In this document: positions 61,780 to 64,000 of the stretch, piece by piece | Layout: each line of letters starts with the position of its first letter | Numbering within the stretch: position 1 is the stretch's first letter | Source of the DNA: Chlorops oryzae | Lineage: Eukaryota > Arthropoda > Insecta > Diptera > Chloropidae | Reading direction: 5' to 3' | DNA length: 64,000 nucleotides | Assembly (NCBI GenBank): GCA_020466095.1 | Contig: CM035809.1 | Span: 22,759,942 to 22,823,941, forward strand | The notes under the pieces: generated by a model | What the model was told of the DNA's origin: nothing | The model's input: only the letters and a program-made list of their open reading frames with translations | Databases searched by the model: none | Program-made: the position numbers and the translations under genes

Positions 61780-64000
61780 CGCAAGAAGAAGAATTTGGGC
61801 ATGTCGTCGAGTAGTGCATCAGTATCAAAGGCTTTTTTTTTTACGTGTAAACATTGTGACTCGGATATAATGACACTGAATCCGATGCTCAGTTCAAAAA
61901 CTTTTTAGTTAAGGGGGGGTTTTTTTGAACTTTCAACCGTTTTTTTTTTTTTAATTTTCCTCAGATGGTCCACTCGAGGTTGCATCTTTTTTCTACCAAA
62001 AATTCTACCCTTTTTTCAAAATCAAATATTTCCTTTTTTAAACAATATTTTGAAGTTCTGAAGAAGACGAAAAACTCAGTCATTGGAACTGGTCAAATAT
62101 TTATTAGGTCCCACTGTCTTCTTTTGAATTTGACTTTAATACACTACTGTTCTACTGAACTGAGCTGTACAGCATTAAGGATGGAATATGTATGCAATAA
62201 AATGTTATGTCATGTAAGAGATAAGATAAGTGAGCAAAAGAAAAAAGAACTAACGAAGGAAGATGTTACGAAATAGTTCGAGTAAACAAATCGATAAGTC
62301 AAGGTAAAAAAAATTTTGTCGAGAAAAGAACACATAACGAAATAAACCCGAAAAAAAAAATTTCCATACATTAGAATTTAATTCTGTAGATAACAACTGC
62401 TTTAAATTAGTCAACCTCAAACAAATCTACAGGCGAATCCAGTCGTAAGAAATTCTTTTGTTTTCAATTTATTCGAACGCAAATTTTGTTAAGTTATGGC
62501 TTGAAAAAGTAACTTGCCTCATCATTCAATGATATCAACGGACAAAATCTGAAATTTTGCTAAAGTTTGACATTTTTTATTGTTTTATTTTTTGCTATCT
62601 TTTGGACTCTTTGTCTCTCTTAAAGAAATTTATGATTGGATTTGAAAGTCAAACCGGTTTTCCGGCTTAACCTTGTTTTTTTTTACCGCTAATCCGTATT
62701 TTGCGAATGTTAACCTTTTAAAACATTTATGGCTTTGATTTGAAAATTTCCATTAGAAACTACTATTGAAAAGCGATCGATAACCACAATAATGGGATGG
62801 GTTTTATGATCAAAATAATCGATTTTAAGATTTGTAAAAATTCAATTAAGTGCGCTGGCCTATAGCGAAAAAGGGGGTAAATTTCATTGTTCCCGAACCT
62901 TCTGTAAGAAGCCCAAGCTTTCACAATAGGCGAAAAGTTCTGTCTTTGGTTGAGTTATACCATGCTCCATCTTGCCCTCTTTATAACCACAGTCAAAGCG
63001 CGAATCCCTCAATGGGTCTCCTAAAACTCAAGCAGGAGCTTGCAAGCCCTGGAGCCCCTGATCCCCGCTGTGTCATGATTTTATATATATATGAAGGTCA
63101 TATGGTCAAACTTTTTTTTTGTTATACTGCATCTGATAATTTGTTTAAAATTATAGTGGAAAAGTTTTCAGAAGCTCTCACATCTAAGCCACTGGTTTTG
63201 GTGCCCACTGTGCTGGCGCCATTCATAAACAAGACAACCGAAAAACTTCAATCCCCAAAGCTGTCAAAGAACATGGCGGCAACATAATTTAAAAAAATTT
63301 CATGGTTTGATTCCCACTCGATTTGTCGAAAAAGTGAATAATTTAATATTAATAAAAAATTTTCTGACTCTCATATTTTTAATTTTTTTTAAATTTATTT
63401 TTTGTTTCAATTTTTTTTTTTTTTTTTTAATTTTTAATAGAAACAAACACAAATGCCGCTTCTTTCTAACTGCTCAGATGCGATGGCTCATAAATAAAAT
63501 TTATTATATTATCATGATCTAATCAAACTTAAAGAGTTCTGTCGCGATGGAATACAAATTACGAAATTATTTCATTAAGCGTGCTAAGCTTTTCTGGAAG
63601 AGCAACGCTTGAGAGAATATCAAAATCGAACTTAAAAGGGAAAATTATTTTTCTTGAATATTAATATAATAAAAAAAATAGAAAGTCCCTCATGACTTGA
63701 ATTAATATTCTTCAATAAAATTATTATTGGGCAATTTAAATAAATTATTTATGGCTTTGTGTCGGTAGGTGCTTTATTATGTTTAGAATTCAAAAAGAAC
63801 TGATCTTGTTCCTAAGCTTAGGCCTCAAATTCGTCGTTGACTTAAAGTTATTAATATTTGTATGGCCGATTCGAAGTGTTTTCGGGCCCTGTTGGAAGGT
63901 TATATAAAACCTAAAAAAAAATCAGAAGGTATTTAGATTAACCAGAAGCCAGGAAATCCCAGGCATCTTGAAGATAATTTCAAGTTAACTGTGCCGACCT
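61780..64000. other. AT-rich noncoding stretch to window end
   Basis: No gene, RNA gene or bounded transposon is recognised. Long T-runs lie near 61940 and 63405-63430. One unrecognised open frame (62850-63287) is listed separately. Confidence 0.4.
62850..63287 (+). other. Unrecognised 145-codon open frame
   Basis: The frame is open from a GTG, with the first ATG much further in, and ends in NKTTEKLQSPKLSKNMAAT. Composition is more balanced than the surrounding DNA and the peptide is not low-complexity. I recognise no domain and see no splice or promoter context. It could be a decayed transposon or retropseudogene fragment, or chance. Confidence 0.2.

Overview
The window reads as nuclear DNA of a higher fly (Diptera, Brachycera, probably Schizophora). 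The evidence is two spliced housekeeping genes whose proteins resemble Drosophila orthologues, short introns with standard GT-AG ends, a Drosophila-style DRE plus E2F proliferation promoter, many fly-type DNA transposons, and very AT-rich low-complexity DNA. I cannot name genus or species. There is no sign of bacterial, plasmid or viral genes.

Only about 5 kb is confidently host coding. RFC1 (large subunit of the clamp loader, Drosophila Gnf1) lies on the + strand at 38483-42157 in nine exons. Tgt (catalytic subunit of queuine tRNA-ribosyltransferase) lies on the - strand at 44017-45438 in two exons. They converge across about 1.9 kb holding a tRNA-derived SINE-like repeat with a small transposon inserted in it. 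Each gene has frame breaks that look like base-level indels in an otherwise conserved sequence: two in RFC1 exon 2, one in Tgt exon 2. A possible noncoding first exon of another gene starts near 47688.

The rest is dominated by mobile and simple-sequence DNA. Two near-complete Tc1/mariner elements are present: a DD34D mariner (19916-21207, perfect 32-bp ends, killed by a 4-bp duplication) and a DD37E/TRT-type element (49239-50536, killed by about one extra base). The C-terminal tail of a non-LTR retrotransposon lies at 61268-61779. About a dozen short non-autonomous elements can be bounded by terminal inverted repeats, most with target duplications; one hAT-like element sits inside another at 32186-32880.

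Layout. 1-5 kb: noncoding, a PIF-like MITE and a 99-bp tandem repeat. 5-9 kb: ATGTATTG and GAT arrays. 9-13 kb: related hAT-like MITEs and a 600-bp TTAGG-type array. 13-19 kb: a foldback element and a CCGGTT array. 19.9-21.2 kb: mariner. 23-25.6 kb: two CT-rich tracts. 26-38 kb: AT-rich noncoding with MITEs. 38-46 kb: RFC1 and Tgt. 47-50.5 kb: MITEs, a candidate 5' UTR exon and the TRT element. 51-52.8 kb: a GA array. 54-60 kb: two related A/T arrays with a GAT array between them. 60-64 kb: LINE remnant and AT-rich DNA. I found no convincing undescribed system. The most informative signals are the RFC1 promoter, the nested transposons, the frame breaks, the CCGGTT and TTAGG arrays and the duplicated A/T array.
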